Made by a program: the position numbers and the translations under genes | The notes under the pieces: generated by a model | Databases searched by the model: none | What the model saw: the letters and a program-made list of their open reading frames with translations, nothing else | Told to the model about the DNA's origin: nothing | Shown here: one piece after another, positions 13,627-23,500 of the stretch | How positions within the stretch are numbered: position 1 is the stretch's first letter | Layout: the number at the start of each line of letters is the position of its first letter | IMG/VR virus record: IMGVR_UViG_3300010883_000099 | Location: 1 to 40,925 of that record | DNA: 40,925 nucleotides | Strand: one strand, 5' to 3' | Source: a virus

Positions 13627-15909
13627 GTGGCAGACATGAAAGTTACAATTGATACTCGAGTCAAAGGGAATGCTAAGAGACAGATTCAAGCAATTGGACG
13701 CGGCATGTCAGTCGCAGGTGGCAATGCCGCCAAACTGGGTCGAATGTCATACTTGTCATTTGCAGGAATTGCAGCCGCTGCAGCAGCAGCGGGAGTTATG
13801 GTTGTAGCGGCATTCGGACTTAAGTCAATCAAGGCCTTCATGGAGTTTGATGATAGCCTGAACAGAACGCGTGCCATTATGGCAATGACAACGGATGAGT
13901 TCAAAACTATTCGAGAGGAGGTCAGCCGACTTGGTGCTACAACTCGATTCACGGCACGACAGGTTGCAGAAGCCACACAGATTCTAGCAGTCGCTGGAAT
14001 CACAATGGATGAGATGGTGAGCGACAAGGCAATCCAGAACTTACTATACTTCGCACAAGCCGGCGGCGTGTCTATGGCAGATGCAACAAGCATCGGTGTT
14101 GCATCAGTCAAGGCATTCGGCAAAGAGATGAGCGAACTTGAGAATGTTGGCGATATACTAACTAAGACATTTACTTCATCGAACGTATCAATCAGCGACT
14201 TGGGTGAGACCCTGAAATTGGCTGCTCCCGGTATGCATGCGGCTGGCATCACACTAGAAGAAGTAGCAGCCGCCGCAGGCACTCTGGGCAATCGGGGTGT
14301 AAAGGGCACGATGGCTGGAACTGGTTTGCGAAGGGCGGTCACGCAACTGATTAAGCCATCGGACACAGCCAAGCGAATGCTGAATGAACTCGGGGTGTCA
14401 TTCTTCACTCTGTCTCCTGCAGGACAAGCAGCACAGAATGCGATTCTCGGAGTTCAAACTCAACTCAAGGCTGCTGAAGCCGATACTTCGAGACTGGAAG
14501 CACAGATGACTTCGCTGACTAATGCAATGACAGTGATGAACGTCGACCAGATGCGCAATGACTTGGCCATAATGCAGATTAAGCGAAGGGCAGAGAAGGA
14601 GGGGCGTTCACTCACAGAGTCGGAACTTGAACAGATTGACCGACTAGAAGGTGCTAACGCTGACTTACAAATCAGTCTGCAGGGTCTGCAGATTGAATCG
14701 ACATTGGCTAGACAGGAACAAGTCAAGGCAGTGGACATACAAAGAGACCTGCAATCACAGTTCACTACTCTTAACAATACTATCGGTGAGCAGACAACTG
14801 GTATCACCTCGCTAACAGATGTGATGAATCAACTGGGCGATGCATCAATCACTACAGCACAACTGATGGAGTTGTTCGGCATTCGTGGTGGAACTGCTAT
14901 GGCCGCACTGATTGGTGGTCGCGAGGACTTCGACATTTTGAGTGACAAAATAGCGAACTCCGCTGGCACGATGAAGGAGTTTGCTCTGGCACTTGAGACT
15001 ACTGCTGTGCACTCGGGAAAGATATTCACTTCACGGCTTGAGGCCATGATGATTCTGGTTGGTGAAAAGTTGACCCCAGTACTAGTGACATTGCTTGAGG
15101 CATTCACAAAAGAGGGAGGTCTCTTTGATGCAATGATTGGCACGGAGGATGCGGCTGGCCCCATCATTGTGTTGTTTGATGAATTGGCCAAAATCGGCCA
15201 AGACCAATTGGTCCCCATGATTATTCAACTGGTTGAAGTTCTAATCTCGGACATTATCCCCAACATGGGTATGTGGTTGAACATGGTAAGCGCACTGATT
15301 CAACTGTTCATTGCTTTGATACCGGTTATCAACTTAGTAGTCGGTCTCATGTTATCAATCATGGCTATTGTCACTCCTGTAATAACAGCCATTGCAGGAC
15401 TGGTTGCTGCTGTGGTTAGTCTTCTCACTCTTGACTTTGGTGGTGTCATGGATGGGCTGCAATTAGCGGCAGAGGGGATTGGCAACTTGTTGTTATCACC
15501 TATCAACGTCATGGCCGGTTTGAATGTAGCCGTTGGGCGAGAAGGTAATTTTGTGGATGTCAACAACTTTCCCGGTATCACGGACTCAAGTCATGGCACT
15601 TCAAGGCCGATGAGCGGAGATGGAGGAAGTCATCGAGGAGGAGTGTTCGAACATGGCGGCATAATTGGTGCGCCAACTCTTGCACTCATGGGTGAGGCTG
15701 GTCCAGAAGCGGTCATACCGTTGAAGGGTGGGTCCATCCCAGTCGAGTTTACAAAGGCTGTGCGTGGAGATGGAGCGCAACAAGTACTGAACATCACTAT
15801 TGAATCCTTCACTGCGATTGGGACTACTACAGACGAATTAGCCGACTTGATTATAGAGGAGTTACCAAAAAAGATATTTGAGGAGATGCACGAGTTCTTT
15901 ACAATTTAA
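13627..15909 (+). CDS. Tape measure protein (TP901 type)
   Basis: GAGGTGAT (13615-13622) precedes GTG 13627. The 760-residue protein matches TP901-type tape measures at residues ~75-260: FMEFDDSLNRTRAIMAMT, LGATTRFTARQVAEATQILAVAGI, VGDILTKTFTSSNVSISDLGETLKLAAPG, and GTGLRRAVTQLIKPS. An Ala-rich hydrophobic segment lies at residues ~45-67. A coiled coil follows at ~280-400. A long hydrophobic stretch at ~550-600 (LIQLFIALIPVINLVVGLM) may help pass the host membrane. Near the end is the common FEHGGIIGAP...MGEAGPEAVIPL motif. Tape measures set tail length at roughly 0.15 nm per residue, so this one would predict a tail near 110 nm. Confidence 0.87.
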   Translation: MADMKVTIDTRVKGNAKRQIQAIGRGMSVAGGNAAKLGRMSYLSFAGIAAAAAAAGVMVVAAFGLKSIKAFMEFDDSLNRTRAIMAMTTDEFKTIREEVSRLGATTRFTARQVAEATQILAVAGITMDEMVSDKAIQNLLYFAQAGGVSMADATSIGVASVKAFGKEMSELENVGDILTKTFTSSNVSISDLGETLKLAAPGMHAAGITLEEVAAAAGTLGNRGVKGTMAGTGLRRAVTQLIKPSDTAKRMLNELGVSFFTLSPAGQAAQNAILGVQTQLKAAEADTSRLEAQMTSLTNAMTVMNVDQMRNDLAIMQIKRRAEKEGRSLTESELEQIDRLEGANADLQISLQGLQIESTLARQEQVKAVDIQRDLQSQFTTLNNTIGEQTTGITSLTDVMNQLGDASITTAQLMELFGIRGGTAMAALIGGREDFDILSDKIANSAGTMKEFALALETTAVHSGKIFTSRLEAMMILVGEKLTPVLVTLLEAFTKEGGLFDAMIGTEDAAGPIIVLFDELAKIGQDQLVPMIIQLVEVLISDIIPNMGMWLNMVSALIQLFIALIPVINLVVGLMLSIMAIVTPVITAIAGLVAAVVSLLTLDFGGVMDGLQLAAEGIGNLLLSPINVMAGLNVAVGREGNFVDVNNFPGITDSSHGTSRPMSGDGGSHRGGVFEHGGIIGAPTLALMGEAGPEAVIPLKGGSIPVEFTKAVRGDGAQQVLNITIESFTAIGTTTDELADLIIEELPKKIFEEMHEFFTI

Positions 15910-15925
15910 GCGAGGCGGGTGAAAT

Positions 15926-18900
15926 ATGGAAATTAAACAAGAGTTCAAATACAACTACTCAATGCTCAAGAACGGGTTGCAGGAAAACCAGAGACAATGG
16001 CCAGTACTTGTCCGAGATGAAAAGTTAACTATTGACCCAGTACTGTATGGGAGCAACTTTGGTCCGAATAGTCCCGGTGCTGACTCCCTCGCTGAAAGTG
16101 TGGCCAATACGCCCGGTGTCCGTTTGGAGTACTTGCGAACAAACTCTGCGAAGGATGCATTGAATGCATTAGCAGAGGGAACTTGCACTCTACAAATATC
16201 CAACTCTGGAACGTTTAACGCTTATGCTACAATCACTTGGCCGGATGCGAGCACAACAAGAGTCAACCTTGTTGCTCCAAGCACAGAGGTTATGGGAGCA
16301 AACTGGCTAGAAGCAGGGCCAAGCGCTAACCTGTATCCGGGACAATGTCCCGGCCCATATCCGGTGTTCATGACCCTTCAAGAGTTGTGCGACACACTGG
16401 ACACATTCATCGTGGAGGGGAATGAAGTAGATGCGACTAGAACATACATTCAACCAAGCGGCTTTCAATGGCAAGCCGACAACATGCCCGGAACCAGTGG
16501 AGACAACTTTGACACCGTTCTTCTCAACTGGGGAGGTGCTGTGCCAGAGAGTAATTGGCAACTCGCTGTAACGATGTTTATGCCGATGGTGAAGAACCTC
16601 AATCAGTTGGGGTCAGATGTAACAAATGAAGAATCATGGTCGGACGCTTCAACTGATGCGCACATCACTAACCCATTCCTCCGCTACGACCACAATCCAA
16701 TTACTGGAGACTTGCCAGCAGGTGTCGGCAGATATGGGTTTAGAGGACACTCTGGCGACATGGTGAAAGCAACACGCTCTGCCGGGTATGGACATTACAA
16801 CTCGACACTCGCCAAGTTCGACAACGGCACTATTGGAATACAGTCAACACAGCAAGCAAATCATGGTGGCGCACCTAATCCTAAGTGGAGATTGCGAACA
16901 GCACTGGCATGCTTCCTCAAGGACGGGACATACACAATATCAGGTGGAGGAGCAATCATCCCCTACACCTATGACCCGGACAGGAACTTCGGTGGCTTCT
17001 CAACTGGTCAGTTGGGTGCTGACAAGTACTACTACGGGACATGGGATGGAGGAGCAGACATTGCAGCCGCAAACAGTGACGATGGGACGGGCATAGACGC
17101 ATCAGCGCAAGTCTATGGGGGATTCATTCAAGGACCGTTCTGTCCTGCCCCACAATCGCATAACATCAACGGCATTGTCAGCGCATACTACGAGTGGATT
17201 GGGTCTATACCACTGACGTCCGGGTATGATTGGTGGGGAGGTTGGGGGGAGCCATCAGGCCCACTTCGGGATGTGACTGGCTTCTTTCCTCGCAGTCCCG
17301 GTTATGGAATGTCAATTGTTAACCCAATGCCTCACTATGCGATGGCTGGAGACACAATGCAGCGAACTGGAACTGACCCATTTTACTTCACACTTGAGCC
17401 CGATGGGTCAAATACATTCGTTGGTCCTGTCGGAACTGGTATTGCAAACCTGCAAGTAATAGATATGGACTCAATAACTGACCCAGCCGCCCCAGTAACG
17501 GCCCGGATGCCCTCGTGCTTTGACGATGATGACATCCCGCTTTGGTTCGGGTCAGTTGGAGCGGTCTGGGGCGCTAATTCACAGGCTGGCTTCCTCTGGA
17601 GTCCCTGGAGTGTAGGACGAGCACAAGACACTCTCGCTTACACATGGCACATCGGCAAAAGAGTCGGCACGACAGCAGCAAGAGATGGATTAGAGTTCAT
17701 CACAGACCCATACTGGATTGTGAACTTGCAAGTTGACGCTACTCCTTTGGACTTGACTGCTGCGAACACGGATATTCAATTCAAGCAGGGTGTGAGGTGG
17801 GCACTGATGAAAGACGGGCTCAACACAGACAATGCTGATGGAGGCGCGTATGAGTCATTTTGGGGTGCTCTGTATCCAGACCGATACATGGTTGGAGAGA
17901 AGGGCTTTGGCATGGGTAAGAGTACTGCTCCAGTGGGCTACGGCAACATCATCGGCAGAATGCCCGACCGAGTACACGGCATTACTCCTGACGATGGGAG
18001 AATTGGCGACTGGTGGTTTGAGCCACAGTCAGGAGGAGCAGCGAAGTTCAATCGAGGCGGGGGATGCATTCGAGTCTCCCCAGCACGATTCGCCGGAGCA
18101 ATATCACGGAGTACTGGCGAGGCCTCTTCCTCCCCATTCCTGCCACTAGCGGTTCAATGGCAACACAATAGCCTTGAGATGTGGCTACTGTCTGACTATG
18201 AATCCGAGACTGGATACAATGCGTGGGCATCAGTTAAGCCGGGTTCAACTACGACAACTACGGGGTCGGGTTCACGAGCAGCCACTTCGTGGCCGATGGG
18301 CCGCAATCGCAACTGGCCGGGTCACACCCGAGCATGGGGGACCAAACTTGGGCATCAGCCGTCTTTGATGCCCGGTGCATTGGATGGAGACGTAACAGGG
18401 TATGGTGCGCCAACTGCTAAGACCAGTCTGACCGAGAACTCATGCTCACCGATGTTCATTGACATTGAACTACAAGCATACTTCCCGAAGGTGGATGGGC
18501 ACATGACTCGACTAGTGTTCGAGCAGGGAACATCGGACTTCGGCAGAGGAGAAGTCGGCGGCGCACAAAGCGGATTCTCGATTAGCGAACACTCAACTCC
18601 GTTCCAGACTGGAGGCAATCCTCTCATGTCGGCTCGCAATGGCTTTGGTGGCCATTATGTTGTCGGAGGTTCTCCCTTCACAAGTCCGATTCTGCTTCCT
18701 CAAGCGGACATTACCTCAATGGTCTCACCGGAGACACAGTCGCAATTCCCGTGTTCAATCCGCCCTGACAATCCTGCAGTCTGGCATGGGGGAGGGAACA
18801 AGATGCAAGCAAACACCGCTTGGCCAAGCGTGACTGGAGACAACGCGACAAGAGAGTTGCCTCCAAGCCTAGCAGGCGGTGCATGGGGTGCACTAGATGG

Positions 18901-20539
18901 AGCAGGGATGGGAACTCCGTTCTCTCAAGACGAGGGTTCTCACAAATGGAGGTGTGCGTTTGACGAGGGAGGAATGACATTTTATCTCGATGATGCAATA
19001 CAGGGCAAGTATGTCGGCGCTGGTTCTCCCGTGTACTCATTCAAGTTACAGGCATGCTCATTCAACCTCGACTCGACCTCCTCGGGCAACAATGACGACT
19101 CTCTGGAAAAAGTGACCGAGAAGCAACTATATGTTGATGAAATAACAGTTCGACAAGTTCCCTCGTTGGCTATGCTCCCGTTCACAATTGAGACAACAGT
19201 CATCAATGAGGACGCAGGAAAGTACAAAACGCTCACAGTCTTTGCTGACAATGTAATATCGGCAAACGACTACGACGTCAAAGTGAGTATTTGCACTCCT
19301 GGAGACACAACTGGAATATGGGCAGGGTATGGTCGCTCTCCCGGAACTCCGATTGCGGACTTTGAGTCTTTGGATTTGCAAATCGCAGGTGGTTATGGGA
19401 GTACCAACCTCACTGACCTCCCAGCCTCTGTTTATGTTGACGGATTCACTATTCGCTGGGAGTTTTGGGTCCCCAACGTCGGGAGTGAAAATGCACCCGT
19501 CAATTGGGATTCTCTGCCTGAAATATCCAATTGGAAAATCACTTTTGACAACATGCCAACGGCTACTTGCGCCGTTACTGGTAACACATTTAACAACGAC
19601 CTATCAAGTCCAATTACAACTGAAGTTGGACACATTGTAACATTTTACTCAACAGGGACTACAATTGACCCAGACAGACTGATGACACACGTGAAATATG
19701 ACTTCGGAGACGGGACAATCACGGACTGGATTGCCATTGCTGTTCCAGCCTTGACGGTCAATCACACAATCACACACGCCTATTCAGTCGCAGCAACAGC
19801 ACTTAACATGACTGCCATGTACAAGGATGACAACGAGAATGAAAGCGCAGCAACTACGGCGATTGTAGTTAACGTGAATGCCACAAATCCAGTCGCTGCT
19901 TTGAGAGCAAGCCCAATGATGGTTCGAGCAGGACAGACAGTGAGGCTTGACGGGTCAAAGTCCTATGATGTTGATAGCACGACACTAACCGACTTCACCT
20001 TCACTCCCGGAGATGGTTCAACTGCTATCGGACCTCAATACGCAAACTATGCTGACCACACCTATGCAGTAGCGGGTGAATACAGAGCAACGCTGACATG
20101 TGAGGATTCAACGGGCAACACCAGCAACATGGCAACGTGCATCATCAAGGTATTGCCCGCAAACCTTGTCATCCCTCTTACATTGAACACGATGCCATCG
20201 GAGTTCAGTCGAACACGGCAAGCGAAGTATCACTCAACACCAGTACTGGATGCAGCATTCCCTGAACTAAGAGACACAGGACAACGGAGCGACAAGTTTA
20301 GCCTGAGGGGTGAGTTCTTGACGGAGACAGCAGACGTGGACATCGCGTTCATGGAGGAACTACTGATGTCTGGAGCACTTGTCGAGTTTGAGTGGCAAGC
20401 CGTTAATTACATCGGGACACCGGACAGCAAGACATTTGTCGGTCGCATGACGGACTTCTCGTATGAGCGAGAGGGTGGCAAACACGGACAGACCCCGTAT
20501 ACTGCACAATTCACTCGAGAGGCCGCACTGGGGGTCTGA
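15926..20539 (+). CDS. Giant tail protein with two PKD-like domains and a distal-tail-like C-terminus
   Basis: The 1537-residue protein follows the tape measure. Residues 1-~1200 are rich in Gly, Asn, Trp, Tyr and Thr, alternate between strands and loops, and match no domain I recognise. Two PKD-like domains follow: ~1211-1316 (VKYDFGDGTITDW then ITHAYSVAAT) and ~1319-1411 (RLDGSKSYDVDSTTLTDF, then DHTYAVAGEYRATLTCED). PKD domains are common on archaeal cell surfaces. The last ~120 residues (DTGQRSDKFSLRGEFLTE, LVEFEWQAVNYIG, FVGRMTDFSYEREGG) look like a baseplate or distal tail protein that anchors to the tube. It is therefore probably an enlarged distal tail or fibre component. There is no signal peptide. 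The stop overlaps the next start (TGATG). Confidence 0.65.
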   Translation: MEIKQEFKYNYSMLKNGLQENQRQWPVLVRDEKLTIDPVLYGSNFGPNSPGADSLAESVANTPGVRLEYLRTNSAKDALNALAEGTCTLQISNSGTFNAYATITWPDASTTRVNLVAPSTEVMGANWLEAGPSANLYPGQCPGPYPVFMTLQELCDTLDTFIVEGNEVDATRTYIQPSGFQWQADNMPGTSGDNFDTVLLNWGGAVPESNWQLAVTMFMPMVKNLNQLGSDVTNEESWSDASTDAHITNPFLRYDHNPITGDLPAGVGRYGFRGHSGDMVKATRSAGYGHYNSTLAKFDNGTIGIQSTQQANHGGAPNPKWRLRTALACFLKDGTYTISGGGAIIPYTYDPDRNFGGFSTGQLGADKYYYGTWDGGADIAAANSDDGTGIDASAQVYGGFIQGPFCPAPQSHNINGIVSAYYEWIGSIPLTSGYDWWGGWGEPSGPLRDVTGFFPRSPGYGMSIVNPMPHYAMAGDTMQRTGTDPFYFTLEPDGSNTFVGPVGTGIANLQVIDMDSITDPAAPVTARMPSCFDDDDIPLWFGSVGAVWGANSQAGFLWSPWSVGRAQDTLAYTWHIGKRVGTTAARDGLEFITDPYWIVNLQVDATPLDLTAANTDIQFKQGVRWALMKDGLNTDNADGGAYESFWGALYPDRYMVGEKGFGMGKSTAPVGYGNIIGRMPDRVHGITPDDGRIGDWWFEPQSGGAAKFNRGGGCIRVSPARFAGAISRSTGEASSSPFLPLAVQWQHNSLEMWLLSDYESETGYNAWASVKPGSTTTTTGSGSRAATSWPMGRNRNWPGHTRAWGTKLGHQPSLMPGALDGDVTGYGAPTAKTSLTENSCSPMFIDIELQAYFPKVDGHMTRLVFEQGTSDFGRGEVGGAQSGFSISEHSTPFQTGGNPLMSARNGFGGHYVVGGSPFTSPILLPQADITSMVSPETQSQFPCSIRPDNPAVWHGGGNKMQANTAWPSVTGDNATRELPPSLAGGAWGALDGAGMGTPFSQDEGSHKWRCAFDEGGMTFYLDDAIQGKYVGAGSPVYSFKLQACSFNLDSTSSGNNDDSLEKVTEKQLYVDEITVRQVPSLAMLPFTIETTVINEDAGKYKTLTVFADNVISANDYDVKVSICTPGDTTGIWAGYGRSPGTPIADFESLDLQIAGGYGSTNLTDLPASVYVDGFTIRWEFWVPNVGSENAPVNWDSLPEISNWKITFDNMPTATCAVTGNTFNNDLSSPITTEVGHIVTFYSTGTTIDPDRLMTHVKYDFGDGTITDWIAIAVPALTVNHTITHAYSVAATALNMTAMYKDDNENESAATTAIVVNVNATNPVAALRASPMMVRAGQTVRLDGSKSYDVDSTTLTDFTFTPGDGSTAIGPQYANYADHTYAVAGEYRATLTCEDSTGNTSNMATCIIKVLPANLVIPLTLNTMPSEFSRTRQAKYHSTPVLDAAFPELRDTGQRSDKFSLRGEFLTETADVDIAFMEELLMSGALVEFEWQAVNYIGTPDSKTFVGRMTDFSYEREGGKHGQTPYTAQFTREAALGV

Positions 20540-23500
20540 TGATGGATGTCAACAAAACGAGAATGAAGCCGCCAACGGGGGCTGGTTCGGGTCTCCCGTT
20601 CACATGGCTGTTTGACCCATTAGGCAACTGGGCATATTCTCCACTAACGCCGACGTCAGCGTCTGGGACTCTCATACAACCAAGTGGAGTAAACTGGGCA
20701 CAAAAAGAACTGTCGAATCCGAAGGGCGCTTACTTCTCCTCTTCAGCACATAACGACATGGCACTCATCAACACACAAGCACCTCGTTTGAATATCGGCA
20801 ATGGCTACATGTACTTTGGACAAGGGATGGCTCAATCTAGCGCACCCTATAATGAGGACCCATTGGAGAAGGCCAACTATGTGTCTAACACAGCCGCGAC
20901 ATTCACATCACCGGGAAAGTTCACAGCGCACAGAGATAATGCAAGGCCAGCCGGTTCGGCCGAGAGTCCGGGCAACTATTCATATCACAATTGGATGCCA
21001 TCAGTTAGCACTCCAGTTGGCGATGTCAAGTTTAGGACAACTGATGCTCGCGTGGGTACACTGGGACATTGTGCAACAGTATGTACATATTCAGCCGCAG
21101 ACATTTCATCGGCGGGATGGGGTCGGTCTTGGGGAGATGCTCACGATACTGTTCACAATGTAAACATCGGAGCATCATTCATTACTCAAGCAGACGCAAC
21201 GGGATTGGGATATGGAACACAACGTACCCGCGTAGGTATTGCGGGCGATGGACTCCCTTTGTACTGGACTTTGAACTCGGACTCTAACACGCACTACTCC
21301 GACACAACATTGACTGGAGGCAATCCGAGTGCTGCTCTTGAAAGAACAGCGACTGGCGCAGTCTCCGGTGCGTCAAACACTCTCGCTCACTTCGCATTCA
21401 TGGATTTAGACGGAGGGGCATCAAGGTCAACTATGCCCATCGGTGCACCGCATCTCGGCAACACTGTGATTGCTGACAGTTGTGGCTTAGTTGGTTGGGA
21501 TGGCTTGTTTGTAGCAACTGCAACTTATGCAAACTCATCGGATGACAATGCGACATTGACTGGTGCTGCGGGTGAGTTTGGATATTGTTCAATCAACATC
21601 ATAGTACACACAGCAGAACCCGGTATTCGCTCACAAGACCAACTTGCCAAGTTCTCGGCCTCGAAGTTTATGATTCCTCACGGCGATATGATGGCTACAA
21701 ACTGTGGGATGCTGCAAGGTGCATCGAGGTCTGCAAATTGGGATAATGCAACAACACTGATGTCTGGCATTACAGTCCTGAACGCAACAGCAACTGGCTA
21801 CTTGGCCGGCAGGACTATCACAACACCCGGTGCATATACTGAAGGAGCATACTACACACAACGGAGTGCTGCTGCTAGTGAGCCGGGTGAGATTACCAGA
21901 ATTGTTGGCGAGGCAGGTGTGCAAAAAGGCACGGCTTGGGGAGGTTGTGCTTCGATTGACCTCATGTGGGCTGCTGACAAATATCCAACTCAAGTTCGGG
22001 TCGTCCCGTCACTATTGGGCAAGGATGCATCCGGTTCAGGTATTGTGGACTATCACGTACTAGTGAGTCTTGCCACATCCCCCGCACCGATAGTTGGCGG
22101 ACTAAATGCTGCATTTAGCGGAGACCCAGTTCAACGTAACAATCCAGCACCAAGCACCCTGCACCGCAATGTTGACATGAACGGGGAGAATTGTGAGATT
22201 TGGCATGGTGTGTTCCGAATCAATCCGACTTATGAGGCTGGTTCCAGCACTGGACTCAATGCTGGAGTATTGAAGCAGACAACGGCTTGGGGATTACATC
22301 AAGTGACCCCGTTCCGTCCACTGGCTAACGCTGGATGGGTCAATGTTCCTCAAATGTGTTCTGCTATTGAATCAGGAGGCCCGCATCAGCGAGGTGGCAT
22401 TGCCCATTTGTGGGATTCGGATGCATACAGTGGAGAGTTGTTTGTAGGCGCAGACATTGCCGTGCCCGGCGACATACACGCCGATTCACCGTCTGGGACT
22501 GATAGCAACGGATTCAACCTATTCGGTGCATTCGGGTCTGGACAGAATTACAACACTGGGATAGAAGCCGGCATAGGCATCCCCCGACAACAACAACTCA
22601 TGGTGTTCCGTTACAGCCCGAGAACTGACCCGTGGCATCCGGGCTCAAAACAAACAACTCCAACAACTAACAAACTCGGAGAGTGGCTTGCTGCAAATGC
22701 TCCTACTCTAACAGACAAGGATGCAGTATTCAACGCATCAGTGCATCATGTTGCTCATACAGTTACTGACATCAACCTGTTGGGGTCGCGAGGATGGGAG
22801 ATTCACGATTGGGTATTCCCATCTGGTGAGTTACTACCATACATGGGGACCGGATTGCCTACAATCCATTGTGCTTCTCTGCGAATCGTGGATGATGGCA
22901 GAATGTTGATGGCGACAATCCAAAGAGACTACGTGAAGGATGCGGGAACAATTCCTCAACTAGACATTGGATGGCCATACAATCCAGACATTATGTTCGA
23001 TGTTCTCCCTCCCGGATATTACACTGATGCATCTGGCGTAGTACAACCATTTGGAACAGGGTCGTCGTACAACAGAGATGATGGTGCAGGAAATGCATTT
23101 GTTCCTCAAGCGGGAACATACCTGACTGGTGCAACTACTCCATCATTGACGCAAGCAGACCCACTTTCATTTTCAGGAATGGACACGGTCTTTGGCTACA
23201 CACCCCCGTGGAACAAGACAAAGTCCGATACACATGCTCGCAGTCTGGTTCTTATGTTCACGGAGGCTAAGGCTCAACATGACGGGACATGTGCCAGAGG
23301 GAGAGCAATGTTCGACGTCGATTATATTCGTGAGGCCGGCGCATGGAATGTTATACAATCGTGGACTGGAGATGACACATGGTGGAGTGGGTCACAAATC
23401 GCGTACTGGTATCCTGAAAGCGGACAACGAGCAATCCCTATCACATACGGTTCATACCCCGAGTGCAGACTATCCTATGCTCACCTGCCTCGGTGTTTGC

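Noticed and set aside
13686-14408. 240-residue open frame on the - strand within the tape measure gene
   Set aside because: It mirrors the codon structure of the tape measure, is Ser/Ala/Ile rich without any motif, and has no promoter or neighbour on that strand.
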